Assembly: GCF_902497625.1 (NCBI RefSeq)
Contig: NZ_CABVGX010000047.1
Coordinates: 1-46,248, forward strand
Direction of reading: 5' to 3'
From: Pseudomonas fluorescens
GTDB lineage: Bacteria; Pseudomonadota; Gammaproteobacteria; Pseudomonadales; Pseudomonadaceae
DNA length: 46,248 nt
Shown here: piece by piece, positions 1-8,348 of the stretch
Layout: each line of letters begins with the position of its first letter
Numbering within the stretch: the first letter of the stretch is position 1
Notes under the pieces: model-generated
What the model was told of the DNA's origin: nothing
Seen by the model: the letters and a program-made list of their open reading frames with translations, nothing else
Database searches by the model: none
Translations under genes and position numbers: made by a program

Positions 1-310
1 CCGCCTGCGCCTGTGAAGCGGCGGCGGCCAGCGGCGCATTGGGTGCCGCGCGCGGCACCGAACTGCGTTTGCTGCCTATTAGCAAGGAAAGCGCAGGCGC
101 AAGACCATTGCCGTGCTCATCGAGCAATTCCATGACCCGGCCAAGGTACTTTTCGTTGACCCAGTCGAGGACGAAACGATTGGGCGCATAAACACGCAGC
201 TCGTCGCCTTCAGCTTCGACCTGTAGCGGACGGATCCAAGTGTTGAATTGTTGGGCAGGAAGCTCGTCGCGCAAAAGCTCTACGCACTGCTGCCAAAGTT
301 CCACTGACAC
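1..310 (-). CDS. dnaA: Chromosomal replication initiator DnaA, N-terminal part (cut by window edge)
   Basis: DnaA binds TTATCCACA boxes, opens the origin and loads the DnaB helicase. Only the first 103 codons are present; the gene runs off the left edge. Translation from GTG at 310 gives MSVELWQQCVELLRDELPAQ and continues with FNTWIRPL, then RFVLDWVNEKYLGRV. This is the DnaA domain I (helicase and DiaA contact), followed by the start of an Ala/Pro-rich linker. The AAA+ and DNA-binding domains lie outside the window. An AGGGGA-like ribosome site lies about 6 bases upstream of the GTG. The gene is divergent from rpmH across the origin region, the usual Pseudomonas layout, and DnaA boxes in that region make autoregulation likely. 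Confidence 0.96.
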   Translation of the reverse strand, partial: MSVELWQQCVELLRDELPAQQFNTWIRPLQVEAEGDELRVYAPNRFVLDWVNEKYLGRVMELLDEHGNGLAPALSLLIGSKRSSVPRAAPNAPLAAAASQAQA

Positions 311-668
311 GGATATCCCCTAAGTCGAAAGCCGGTGAGGCAAAAACAAGCCGCCATTGTAGCGACCAGCCACCGACTTATCCACACGAAGGTTGCCTTG
401 AAACCATGATAACCAACTGAGCCACGCAGCAAAAAGACGACCAATGGTCTGTGAATAAGCTCTGTGGATAACCGCCCCTGAGATCGTTGCACAAGTGGGG
501 GGAGAACCCGGTGGATAACCAGCCTGTGGATAAAGCATCGTTTCACACACAGGTTATCCGACAGCGCAGCACAGCCTAAACACCGTTTTACCGCCTAGTT
601 GTCATCCCCTGTACAGCCCGTTTTAAAAGGCACGGAGCTGGTTATCCACAGAGGAAGGCTGCCCTTGC

Positions 669-727
669 TTTAATAAGCTTTACAAAAAAGCTTTAAATAC
701 TTTCTTTCTTAATTTCTATATTAGGTG
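669..727. other. Probable DNA unwinding element of oriC
   Basis: An AT-rich stretch of about 60 bases with runs such as TTTAATAAG, CTTTAAATAC and TTAATTTCTATATTAGG (709-725), lying directly right of the last oriC DnaA box (642-650). It is the natural place for strand opening. A closely similar element occurs at 9289-9302 in the second origin-like region. Confidence 0.7.
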
Positions 728-786
728 GTGACCTGAGGCGTGAAAATACTCAGCGGATCTATTTATAAGGAAACGCTGGTTGGAAA

Positions 787-815
787 TTGACCTGAAGGCT
801 TGCTTTCTCTAGAAT
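787..815 (+). promoter_or_regulatory. Probable rpmH-rnpA promoter
   Basis: A TTGACC -35 (787-792) and a TAGAAT -10 (810-815) are separated by 17 bases, 62 bases upstream of the rpmH start. This is a good sigma-70 type match and the only strong one seen between the AT-rich stretch and rpmH. Confidence 0.6.
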
Positions 816-876
816 CCCCGGTCTCTTAAAACGGGGGCCATTCCGGCCCGTTGTGGACGAACCAGGTAACACGACA

Positions 877-1011
877 ATGAAACGTACTTTCCAACCAAGC
901 ACTATCAAACGCGCTCGCACCCACGGTTTCCGTGCTCGCATGGCTACCAAAAACGGTCGTGCCGTTCTGTCGCGTCGTCGCGCCAAAGGTCGTGCGCGTC
1001 TGGCAGTTTGA
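877..1011 (+). CDS. rpmH: 50S ribosomal protein L34
   Basis: Small basic protein of the large ribosomal subunit. The ATG at 877 gives 44 residues beginning MKRTFQPSTIKRARTHGFRA and ending GRARLAV, matching the L34 family over its full length. It is the first gene right of oriC, with rnpA starting 16 bases after its stop. The rpmH-rnpA pair is almost universally linked, coupling synthesis of a ribosomal protein to RNase P. Confidence 0.97.
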   Translation: MKRTFQPSTIKRARTHGFRARMATKNGRAVLSRRRAKGRARLAV

Positions 1012-1027
1012 TAAGCCGGCACTGGAG

Positions 1028-1429
1028 GTGAGTCAGGACTTCAGTCGGGAAAAGCGTTTGCTTACCCCCCGGCATTTCAAGGCAGTCTTTGACTCCCCTA
1101 CCGGCAAGGTTCCGGGGAAAAATCTCCTGCTCCTTGCGCGCAACAACGATCTTGATCACCCCCGTCTCGGGCTGGTTATCGGGAAAAAGAGCGTCAAGCT
1201 CTCCGTCGAGCGCAATCGCCTCAAACGTCTGATGCGCGAATCGTTCCGTCTGCACCAGGATTCACTGGTTGGCTGGGACATAGTTATCGTCGCGCGCAAA
1301 GGTTTGGGTGACGTAGAAAACCCCGAATTGATTCAGCATTTCGGCAAACTCTGGAAGCGTCTGGCACGCAGCACGCCAGTACCAGCAGTCAAAACCGAAA
1401 CTGTAGGGGTGGACAGTAGCGATGCGTAA
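1028..1429 (+). CDS. rnpA: Ribonuclease P protein component
   Basis: Protein subunit of RNase P, which assists the catalytic RNA in removing 5' leaders from pre-tRNAs. The family signature RNRLKRLMRESFR lies at residues 62-74, and the conserved start DFSREKRLLTPRHF is at the N terminus. I chose GTG at 1028 (133 aa), just before SQDFSREKRL. An upstream ATG in the same frame at 932 lies inside rpmH and only adds residues foreign to the family. The last 8 bases overlap the start of yidD, so the genes are probably translationally coupled. Confidence 0.95.
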   Translation: MSQDFSREKRLLTPRHFKAVFDSPTGKVPGKNLLLLARNNDLDHPRLGLVIGKKSVKLSVERNRLKRLMRESFRLHQDSLVGWDIVIVARKGLGDVENPELIQHFGKLWKRLARSTPVPAVKTETVGVDSSDA

Positions 1430-1667
1430 ACTGGCACTCGTTCCGATCCAGTTTTATCGCTATGCCATCAGTCCTCTGATGGCCAGTCACTGTCGTTTCT
1501 ACCCCAGCTGTTCCTGCTACGCGTTAGAGGCCATAGAAAATCATGGCCTTCTGCGCGGTGGCTGGCTGACCTTTCGTCGTTTAGGTCGCTGTCATCCGTG
1601 GAATCCCGGTGGTTATGACCCGGTTCCGCCTATCCCTACCTCCCGTTCTTCTTCGATGGCCGAGTAA
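1422..1667 (+). CDS. yidD: Membrane protein insertion efficiency factor YidD
   Basis: Small protein of 81 aa that helps YidC-dependent insertion of inner-membrane proteins. It shows the family pattern HCRFYPSCSCYALEAIENHG (residues 23-42), the Cys at 57 in RCHPWNPGG, and an amphipathic N terminus. It overlaps rnpA by 8 bases, and yidC begins 2 bases after its stop. This is the standard rnpA-yidD-yidC order. Confidence 0.95.
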   Translation: MRKLALVPIQFYRYAISPLMASHCRFYPSCSCYALEAIENHGLLRGGWLTFRRLGRCHPWNPGGYDPVPPIPTSRSSSMAE

Positions 1668-1669
1668 TC

Positions 1670-3358
1670 ATGGATATCAAACGCACGATCCTGATCGTCG
1701 CCCTGGCAATCGTGTCCTACGTTATGGTTCTTAAATGGAACCAGGACTATGGCCAGACTGCCCTGCCGACTCAGAATGTTGCTTCCAGTACTACCGCACC
1801 GGGCCTACCGGACACGGCGACTGGCAATAATGCTTCTGTCAGTGACGACATACCAAGCGCCGCAAGCGATACCAGCGCTACTGCACCTGCTGAAACTCCG
1901 GTAGCTGCGAGTAAAGACCTCATCCAGATCAAAACGGATGTGCTCGATCTGGCCGTCGATCCACAAGGTGGCGATGTCGCCCAGCTGAAATTGCCGTTGT
2001 ATCCGCGTCGTCAGGACCATCCGGAGATTCCGTTCCAGCTGTTTGATAATGGCGGCGAACTGACTTACCTGGCGCAAAGCGGATTGATCGGCGCCAATGG
2101 CCCGGACGCCAGCCCGGCCGGTCGTCCGGTTTACTCCTCGGAGAAGAAGGTTTATCAACTGGCTGACGGCCAGGATCAGTTGGTCGTAGACCTGAAGTTC
2201 AGCAAGGACGGCGTCAATTACATCAAACGTTTCACGCTGAAACGCGGCCTGTATGACGTGACCGTTTCCTACCTGATCGACAACCAGAGCGCACAGCCCT
2301 GGTCGGGTGCAATGTTTGCCCAGTTGAAGCGCGACGCTAGCGCTGATCCGTCTTCGACTACTGCTACCGGCACGGCGACTTACCTGGGCGCAGCCCTGTG
2401 GACAAGTGGCGAGCCGTACAAGAAAGTGTCCATGAAGGACATGGACAAGGCACAGTTGAAGGAAACCGTCAGCGGTGGTTGGGTTGCCTGGTTGCAACAC
2501 TACTTCGTCACTGCGTGGATTCCGGCCAAGGGCGAAAACAATGTCGTCCAGACTCGTAAAGACAGCAAAGGCAACTACATCATCGGCTACACCGGCCCGG
2601 CAATGTCCGTGGCGCCAGGTGCAAAAACCGAAACAAGTGCCGTTCTCTACGCTGGCCCGAAAAGTCAGGCCGTGCTGAAAGAGTTATCCCCAGGTCTGGA
2701 ACTTACCGTCGATTACGGCATTCTGTGGTTTATTGCCCAGCCGATTTTCTGGCTGCTGCAACATATCCACGCCCTTGTCGGTAACTGGGGCTGGTCGATC
2801 ATTTTCCTGACCATGCTGATCAAAGGGATCTTCTTCCCGTTGTCGGCCGCCAGCTACAAATCCATGGCGCGCATGCGTGCGGTAGCGCCGAAACTCGCTG
2901 CTCTGAAGGAGCAGCATGGCGATGACCGGCAGAAAATGTCGCAAGCCATGATGGAGCTGTACAAGAAAGAGAAGATCAATCCGCTGGGTGGTTGCTTGCC
3001 AATCCTCGTGCAGATGCCGGTATTCCTTTCGCTGTACTGGGTTCTACTCGAAAGCGTCGAGATGCGCCAAGCGCCCTTCATGCTGTGGATCACTGACCTG
3101 TCGATCAAGGATCCGTTCTTCATTCTGCCGATCATCATGGGCGCAACCATGTTCATCCAGCAGCAGTTGAACCCGACTCCTCCGGATCCGATGCAGGCGA
3201 AGGTCATGAAAATGATGCCAATCATCTTCACCTTCTTCTTCCTGTGGTTCCCGGCTGGTCTAGTGCTGTATTGGGTAGTCAACAACTGCCTGTCCATCGC
3301 CCAACAGTGGTACATCACGCGTAAAGTCGAACTGGCTGCGAAAAAAGCCGAGGCGTAA
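1670..3358 (+). CDS. yidC: Membrane protein insertase YidC
   Basis: Inner-membrane insertase that works with SecYEG or alone to insert and fold membrane proteins, including the ATP synthase a and c subunits encoded further right. Its 562 aa are the usual gamma-proteobacterial length. An N-terminal membrane anchor (about residues 6-22) is followed by a Thr/Ser/Ala-rich linker and the large periplasmic domain. The conserved insertase core (about 350-550) contains NWGWSIIFLTMLIKGIFFPL, INPLGGCLP and WFPAGLVLYWVVNN. A strong terminator follows at 3383-3407, so the rpmH-rnpA-yidD-yidC transcript probably ends there. Confidence 0.97.
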   Translation: MDIKRTILIVALAIVSYVMVLKWNQDYGQTALPTQNVASSTTAPGLPDTATGNNASVSDDIPSAASDTSATAPAETPVAASKDLIQIKTDVLDLAVDPQGGDVAQLKLPLYPRRQDHPEIPFQLFDNGGELTYLAQSGLIGANGPDASPAGRPVYSSEKKVYQLADGQDQLVVDLKFSKDGVNYIKRFTLKRGLYDVTVSYLIDNQSAQPWSGAMFAQLKRDASADPSSTTATGTATYLGAALWTSGEPYKKVSMKDMDKAQLKETVSGGWVAWLQHYFVTAWIPAKGENNVVQTRKDSKGNYIIGYTGPAMSVAPGAKTETSAVLYAGPKSQAVLKELSPGLELTVDYGILWFIAQPIFWLLQHIHALVGNWGWSIIFLTMLIKGIFFPLSAASYKSMARMRAVAPKLAALKEQHGDDRQKMSQAMMELYKKEKINPLGGCLPILVQMPVFLSLYWVLLESVEMRQAPFMLWITDLSIKDPFFILPIIMGATMFIQQQLNPTPPDPMQAKVMKMMPIIFTFFFLWFPAGLVLYWVVNNCLSIAQQWYITRKVELAAKKAEA

Positions 3359-3365
3359 TTTACTC

Positions 3366-3374
3366 TGTGGATAA
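3366..3374 (-). other. DnaA box (perfect)
   Basis: TGTGGATAA, a perfect TTATCCACA on the minus strand, lies between the yidC stop and its terminator. Confidence 0.75.
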
Positions 3375-3382
3375 CACCACTC

Positions 3383-3407
3383 AAAACGCCCCCTCGTGGG
3401 GCGTTTT
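3383..3407 (+). terminator. Rho-independent terminator after yidC
   Basis: Arm AAAACGCCCC pairs perfectly with GGGGCGTTTT around a short C-TCGT loop. The downstream arm ends in TTTT. It lies 24 bases after the yidC stop and 32 bases before mnmE. Confidence 0.85.
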
Positions 3408-3439
3408 GCTATCCGTCACTTTTATCGGGAAACCGGTTT

Positions 3440-4810
3440 ATGAGCGTAACTCGTGAAACCATTGCTGCTGTCGCTACCGCCCAAGGTCGCGGGGGCGTGG
3501 GCATTGTCCGGATTTCCGGGCCGCTGGCGAGCGCGGCGGCAAAGGCTTTCAGTGGCCGTGAGTTAAAACCGCGCTTTGCACACTACGGCGCATTTTTTGG
3601 CGAAGGCGATGAGGTACTGGACCAGGGAATCGCCCTGTATTTCCCCGGTCCGAATTCATTCACCGGTGAAGATGTGCTGGAGCTTCAAGGTCATGGCGGT
3701 CCGGTTGTGCTGGATATGCTGCTCAAGCGTTGTCTGGCTCTGGGCTGCCGGCTTGCCCGCCCGGGAGAATTCAGCGAGCGTGCATTCCTCAATGACAAAC
3801 TTGACCTGGCACAAGCTGAGGCTATCGCTGACCTGATCGAAGCAAGTTCAGCACAGGCAGCGCGCAACGCATTGCGTTCGTTGCAAGGCGCCTTTTCGGA
3901 ACGTGTGCATAACCTGACCGAGCAACTGATCGGACTGCGCATCTACGTGGAAGCAGCTATCGACTTCCCGGAGGAGGAAATCGACTTCCTCGCCGATGGG
4001 CATGTTTTGAGCATGCTCGACAAAGTGCGAGGCGAGTTATCCACAGTACTGCGTGAAGCCGGGCAGGGCGCCTTGCTACGTGACGGCATGACGGTAGTCA
4101 TTGCGGGTCGACCGAATGCCGGTAAATCCAGCCTGCTGAATGCTCTGGCAGGTCGCGAGGCTGCGATCGTCACCGAGATTGCTGGCACTACCCGTGACAT
4201 TCTTCGCGAGCATATCCACATCGATGGCATGCCGCTGCACGTAGTCGATACCGCGGGTCTGCGCGATACCGATGATCATGTAGAGAAAATCGGAGTGGAA
4301 AGGGCCTTGAAGGCCATCAGCGAAGCGGATCGGGTGCTGCTGGTAGTCGATGCAGCCGCACCGGAAGCGCTTGATCCGTTTGCCCTATGGCCCGAGTTCC
4401 TCGAAGTGCGCCCGGACCCGGCCAAGGTCACATTGATCCGCAACAAGGCTGACCTGACAGGCGAAGCCATTGCACTGGAAGTCAGCGAGGATGGCCATGT
4501 CACTATCAGCCTGAGTGCGAAGTCCGCCGGCGCCGGCCTGGAACTGCTGCGAGATCACCTCAAGGCGTGCATGGGCTACGAGCAAACCTCTGAAAGCAGC
4601 TTCAGTGCCCGTCGTCGCCACCTTGAGGCGTTGCGCCATGCCAGCGCATCCCTCGAGCACGGCCGCGCGCAATTGACACTGGCAGGTGCGGGGGAGTTGC
4701 TGGCCGAGGATCTGCGCCAGGCGCAACACTCCCTGGGTGAAATCACCGGTGCGTTCAGCTCCGATGATTTGCTGGGACGGATCTTCTCGAGTTTCTGCAT
4801 CGGCAAATAA
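3440..4810 (+). CDS. mnmE: tRNA-modification GTPase MnmE
   Basis: With MnmG this GTPase forms the complex that adds cmnm5 groups to U34 of tRNAs reading NNA/NNG codons. It has an N-terminal tetrahydrofolate-binding domain (TIAAVATAQGRGGVGIVRISG), a helical domain, and an inserted G domain with P-loop GRPNAGKSS at residues 223-231, then DTAGLRD and NKAD. The C-terminal catalytic Cys is at 453 in the ending CIGK. Length (456 aa) is normal. A perfect DnaA box lies inside the gene at 4037-4045. The partner mnmG is nearly 5 kb away because a sigma/FecR/TonB cassette and a second origin-like region intervene. Confidence 0.97.
   Translation: MSVTRETIAAVATAQGRGGVGIVRISGPLASAAAKAFSGRELKPRFAHYGAFFGEGDEVLDQGIALYFPGPNSFTGEDVLELQGHGGPVVLDMLLKRCLALGCRLARPGEFSERAFLNDKLDLAQAEAIADLIEASSAQAARNALRSLQGAFSERVHNLTEQLIGLRIYVEAAIDFPEEEIDFLADGHVLSMLDKVRGELSTVLREAGQGALLRDGMTVVIAGRPNAGKSSLLNALAGREAAIVTEIAGTTRDILREHIHIDGMPLHVVDTAGLRDTDDHVEKIGVERALKAISEADRVLLVVDAAAPEALDPFALWPEFLEVRPDPAKVTLIRNKADLTGEAIALEVSEDGHVTISLSAKSAGAGLELLRDHLKACMGYEQTSESSFSARRRHLEALRHASASLEHGRAQLTLAGAGELLAEDLRQAQHSLGEITGAFSSDDLLGRIFSSFCIGK
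4037..4045 (+). other. DnaA box (perfect) inside mnmE
   Basis: TTATCCACA read as codons GAG TTA TCC ACA (Glu-Leu-Ser-Thr). It uses TTA, a Leu codon normally avoided in Pseudomonas. Confidence 0.7.
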
Positions 4811-4811
4811 A

Positions 4812-4850
4812 AAAAAGGGACTGGGGATACTTTATCCACAGTCCCTTTTT
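4812..4850. terminator. Bidirectional terminator between mnmE and the TonB receptor, containing a DnaA box
   Basis: Arm AAAAAGGGACTG pairs with CAGTCCCTTTTT. The stem continues inside as GGATA/TATCC after one mismatch, leaving a three-base loop. Both strands end in a T-run, so it can stop mnmE (rightward) and the receptor gene (leftward, stop at 4860). The perfect DnaA box at 4832-4840 is part of the inner stem and downstream arm. Confidence 0.9.
4832..4840 (+). other. DnaA box (perfect) inside a terminator hairpin
   Basis: TTATCCACA forms part of the inner stem and downstream arm of the mnmE/TonB-receptor terminator. Confidence 0.7.
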
Positions 4851-4859
4851 GAGTGTTCC

Positions 4860-7292
4860 TTACCAGTTATAGGAAACCGAGCCCAATAACGTTCGGCTTT
4901 CGCCCCAGTAGCACCGCCCGGCGTCATTACACCCGGCTACATACTCCTTGTCGAAGACGTTCTTTGCATTCACGTCGAGCGTCCAGTTGCGGTCGATCTG
5001 ATAGCCCACGGCCGCATCCACCAAGGTGACGTCACCCGCATCCAGCTTTCCATACAGCGACGGCGCCGTGTACGCGAACGCGCTGTCGAAGTACCGCACC
5101 CCGCCACCCACATACAGTCCCTTGAGGCTGCTTTCGAGGAAGCGATATTTGGCCCAAACTGACGCCTGGTTGCGCGGAACGCCCGTCATCTGGTGATCCT
5201 TGACCAGCGAAGTGGCGGAGTCCTTGGTGATGCGGGCGTCGGTGTAGGTGTAAGCGGCCGTCACGTTGAGATTTGGCGTCAGGTTGCTGTTGAGTTCCAG
5301 CTCCACGCCTTTGGCACGGCTTTCACCCACCTGGCGATAGGTGGAAGTGGTTGCGTCGAAGTAGGTGTCGTCTTTCTTGCGCAAGTCATACACCGAGGCG
5401 GTGAATGCCGTGTCCCAGCCGATGGGTTCGTATTTCAGGCCCACTTCATACTGGCTGCTGGTAATCGGGTCGAGCGGCGCACCCGAATTGGAGATCTGCT
5501 GCACGGGCACAAACGCAGTGGAATAGCTGACGTACGGCGTCAGGCCGTTGTCGAACTGGTACATCACGCCGCCCTGATAGGTGAACTTTCTGTCCTCAGA
5601 ACCGATATTGCTGGCCGAGGCTACTTTGTCGCGGAAATCGCTGTCCACCCAATCCTGACGACCTCCCAACAGGAAAAGCCAGTGATCGTACTTGCTCTGG
5701 ATCTGCGCATAGGCACCTTTCATTTGCTGTTCCAGCAAGGTGTTTTGCACTGCGATAGGCGTCAACGGATCACGCAGGTAGACCGGATTGTAAATGTCGA
5801 TCGGCCCGACAATGCCGGCGTTCCAGTCCTGATTGAAAGAAGTGCGATCAAAGCTGCCGCCGAACAGCACAGTGTTTTCCAGGCCGCCCACCTCGAACTT
5901 GCCTTCCAGCTGATTATCCAGCGAATAGACCATCGACTTGTTGAATCGGTCATAGGCAGTCACGTTCAGGCGGGTACCGAAGCCTGCATTATTCAGATTA
6001 CCGGGCCAGGTTTCGTGACGGGTGATTCTGGACTGCATGTAGCGCGAGTTCTGCCGGAACTGCCAGTCGTCATTGAAGCGGTGGATAAATTCATATCCGG
6101 TGCTCCACGTTTCCCGTTCGAAGGTGTTCCAGTCCGGGTCGCCGAGCATGGTGTCCTTGGATAACTTGCCGTTTGGGTTGTTCAGTAAGGTACCTGCGGC
6201 AGGCAGGCCGAGCTCCATGTTGGTGTGATCCTTCTGGTAGTTGGCCAGCAGGGTCAAGGTGTTGTAGTCATCGAAGTTGAGGGTCAGGGAGGGGGCGATG
6301 TAGATCCGATCATCGGGCACGTGATCAGTTTGGGTATCGGCATTGCGTCCCAGCATCACCATCCGGCCGAGAATGTTGCCGCCGTCATTGAGCGGACCGG
6401 ACACGTCGACCCCCAATTGCCTACGATTGTTGGAACCATAACTCAGCTGCACCTCGCCCTGGGGAGCTGCAGTGGGGCGTTTGCTTACGATGTTAACCAG
6501 GCCACCAGGGGCGTTTTCGCCATATAGCAATGAGGAAGGACCGCGAAATATCTCAACTCGCTCCAGCCCGTACGGTTCAGTGCTGGTGTCGTACCGATTG
6601 CCTTGCACCCGCAAGCCATCTCGCAACAGACCATATCCATAGTCGGTAGCATTAAACCCACGGATGAAAAACAGGTCGCCGGCAAGGCTATCGCCCGCTG
6701 CAAAGGGCGGCGCAAAAATGCCAGGCACGTAACCCAGCACATCGGTGAGGGTCTGGGATTTTTGATCCCTGATCCGCTGACTGGTGACCACTGACACCGA
6801 GCGCGGGGTTTCAGACAACGGTGTACTGGTCTTGGTCCCGACTCGGCTATTTTTTGCGTTGTAGCCAACGTCTGCCGAGTAGTCGAGGCTCACTTCAACA
6901 GGTTGCGCGCCATTGATATTGGTGGCGCCCAAGACCAGAGGCCCATTCTCCGGTACTGGCTGCAGTATGTAGCTGCCGGGAGCACGGGGCACCGCCTCTA
7001 ACCCGGAGCCTTCGAGTAACGACTGGAAACCCTGATCGATCGAGTAGTTACCTGCCAACCCTCCGGTTCGCAACCGAGCGGTCTGCTGCGGCGAGAACGA
7101 CAGAATCACATTGGCAGCCGCCGCGAACTGACTCAGCGCTCCATCCAGCGGCCCGGCGGCAATGGTAAAGCGCTGCGAAACACTGGCTGCCATGGCGTTG
7201 GGTGTCAGCAGGCAACCTGCAGCACCGGTCATCAATAAACCGTAGGCGAGGCAGTGGTGGGAAAAACGCTTGCGGAAGGTAGGAAGACGCAT
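4860..7292 (-). CDS. TonB-dependent siderophore receptor with STN signalling domain (FhuA/FiuA-like)
   Basis: Outer-membrane receptor that imports a ferric siderophore using TonB energy and reports occupancy to a FecR-type anti-sigma. In order: a signal peptide ending near NAMAA; an STN (secretin/TonB N-terminal) domain at about residues 40-115; a plug with TDVLGYVPGI, FFIRGFN, YGLERVEIFRGPSSLLYGEN and GGLVNIVSKRP; then a beta barrel ending in the aromatic GSVSYNW. The C-terminal pattern DKEYVAGC...CYWGESRTLLGSV, with two Cys, resembles FhuA/FiuA hydroxamate receptors, so ferrichrome or ferrioxamine is a plausible substrate. The exact ligand is not readable from sequence. It is 810 aa long and is the last gene of the sigma-FecR-receptor cassette, 99 bases after the FecR gene. 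ATG at 7292 has no strong ribosome site. Confidence 0.92.
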   Translation of the reverse strand: MRLPTFRKRFSHHCLAYGLLMTGAAGCLLTPNAMAASVSQRFTIAAGPLDGALSQFAAAANVILSFSPQQTARLRTGGLAGNYSIDQGFQSLLEGSGLEAVPRAPGSYILQPVPENGPLVLGATNINGAQPVEVSLDYSADVGYNAKNSRVGTKTSTPLSETPRSVSVVTSQRIRDQKSQTLTDVLGYVPGIFAPPFAAGDSLAGDLFFIRGFNATDYGYGLLRDGLRVQGNRYDTSTEPYGLERVEIFRGPSSLLYGENAPGGLVNIVSKRPTAAPQGEVQLSYGSNNRRQLGVDVSGPLNDGGNILGRMVMLGRNADTQTDHVPDDRIYIAPSLTLNFDDYNTLTLLANYQKDHTNMELGLPAAGTLLNNPNGKLSKDTMLGDPDWNTFERETWSTGYEFIHRFNDDWQFRQNSRYMQSRITRHETWPGNLNNAGFGTRLNVTAYDRFNKSMVYSLDNQLEGKFEVGGLENTVLFGGSFDRTSFNQDWNAGIVGPIDIYNPVYLRDPLTPIAVQNTLLEQQMKGAYAQIQSKYDHWLFLLGGRQDWVDSDFRDKVASASNIGSEDRKFTYQGGVMYQFDNGLTPYVSYSTAFVPVQQISNSGAPLDPITSSQYEVGLKYEPIGWDTAFTASVYDLRKKDDTYFDATTSTYRQVGESRAKGVELELNSNLTPNLNVTAAYTYTDARITKDSATSLVKDHQMTGVPRNQASVWAKYRFLESSLKGLYVGGGVRYFDSAFAYTAPSLYGKLDAGDVTLVDAAVGYQIDRNWTLDVNAKNVFDKEYVAGCNDAGRCYWGESRTLLGSVSYNW

Positions 7293-7391
7293 GAGTGGAT
7301 GAGCCCTGAAGGTGGCGAACAGACGCGCGAGTCGCGATTACCTGTAGGGCCGTATCAGGATGAAAAAAGATAACCCTGACGCTGCATTTTT

Positions 7392-8348
7392 TTACGAGGT
7401 TGAGCCGGACTGACTAACCGAAACCCAGTAACGCGTGAAGTAACGCACGCTGATGGGCAGGGAAGCCTGCAGATTGGCCAGAACGGCGTCGGTGGAGTCG
7501 AGTCGAAAAGTCCCGGAAACCCGTAACTGTGCAGCCCCTTCATCACATTGAAGGATTCCGGAACGATACCGGCCTATCTCCCGCAGCACCTTTCCCAAAG
7601 GAGTATCCAGGACGATGAGCTGACCATTGATCCAAGCCACCTGCGATGAGCCATAGGGATGAATGACAGCCAAGGCCTCACTGCTGAAATCAACACCTTC
7701 ACCCGCTTTGAGTACTCGCGAACCGGATGAGTGACCGCTCGGTAGAACCTTCACTTGGTCCTCCAATACGCCAACCCGCGTTGCTCCTGAAAGCTGCTGC
7801 ACCGAAAAACGCGTGCCCAGAGCTTGAACCCGCCCCTCGCGGGTTTCGACAAAAAGAGGCCGCTGATCGCCGAGTTTGCCAGTGCGTACGAAAATTTCCC
7901 CGGAACGCAATCGAATCAAGCGTTGCTGGCCATCGAACAGCACATCCACCGCAGTACGTGTGTTGAGGTGCAGATGCGTACCATCGGCCAACACGATGTT
8001 TCGCCGCTGACCGACCTTGGTTGAATAATCGGCCCAGGCGTTACCCATCGCTGTGTATTGTTGGGCATGCCAGCCGACATAGCCGGTTCCGGCGAGAACC
8101 AGCAAAAGTTTGAGCATCTGCCGCCGATTCTGAACCGGGTTCAGCGCGTGCCGAGCCACGTCCCTGGGCATTGCTCCGAGGTGCCTCTGCATCTGCTCCA
8201 GCTGATTCCACGCGGCGAGGTGTGCTGGATTACTGTCCACCCAGCGCTGCCACGCCAACTGTTGCGCCGGCGTAGGTGGTTCGGCCTGGAACTGCACGTA
8301 CCAACCCGCTGCCTCTTCAAATACCTGCCGATCCGGCAAAGCGCCCAT
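7392..8348 (-). CDS. FecR-like sigma-factor regulator
   Basis: Inner-membrane anti-sigma/sigma regulator that carries the signal from the receptor STN domain to the FecI-like sigma factor. The N-terminal cytoplasmic part shows the DUF4880 pattern AAGWYVQF...WQRWVDSNPAHLAAWNQLE. It is followed by one membrane segment (about residues 76-92, LKLLLVLAGTGYVGW) and a periplasmic FecR domain with VLADGTHLHLNTRTAVDV, RLRSGEIFVRTG and VQALGTRFSV. I chose ATG at 8348 (318 aa), which overlaps the sigma stop as TAATG. An in-frame ATG at 8375 would add nine residues. The coupling supports one sigma-FecR transcript. Confidence 0.92.
   Translation of the reverse strand: MGALPDRQVFEEAAGWYVQFQAEPPTPAQQLAWQRWVDSNPAHLAAWNQLEQMQRHLGAMPRDVARHALNPVQNRRQMLKLLLVLAGTGYVGWHAQQYTAMGNAWADYSTKVGQRRNIVLADGTHLHLNTRTAVDVLFDGQQRLIRLRSGEIFVRTGKLGDQRPLFVETREGRVQALGTRFSVQQLSGATRVGVLEDQVKVLPSGHSSGSRVLKAGEGVDFSSEALAVIHPYGSSQVAWINGQLIVLDTPLGKVLREIGRYRSGILQCDEGAAQLRVSGTFRLDSTDAVLANLQASLPISVRYFTRYWVSVSQSGSTS

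Larger units (their letters stand above)
311..876. other. oriC: oriC region between dnaA and rpmH
   Basis: This gene-free stretch carries perfect DnaA boxes at 378-386 (+), 463-471 (-), 525-533 (-) and 642-650 (+). A TTATTCACA variant lies at 450-458 (-), an 8-of-9 match at 510-518 (-) and a weaker match at 554-562. An AT-rich segment follows at about 669-727. Clustered boxes plus an adjacent AT-rich stretch between dnaA and rpmH is the known Pseudomonas origin arrangement. The right end also holds the rpmH promoter. Function is inferred from layout and motifs. Confidence 0.9.
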
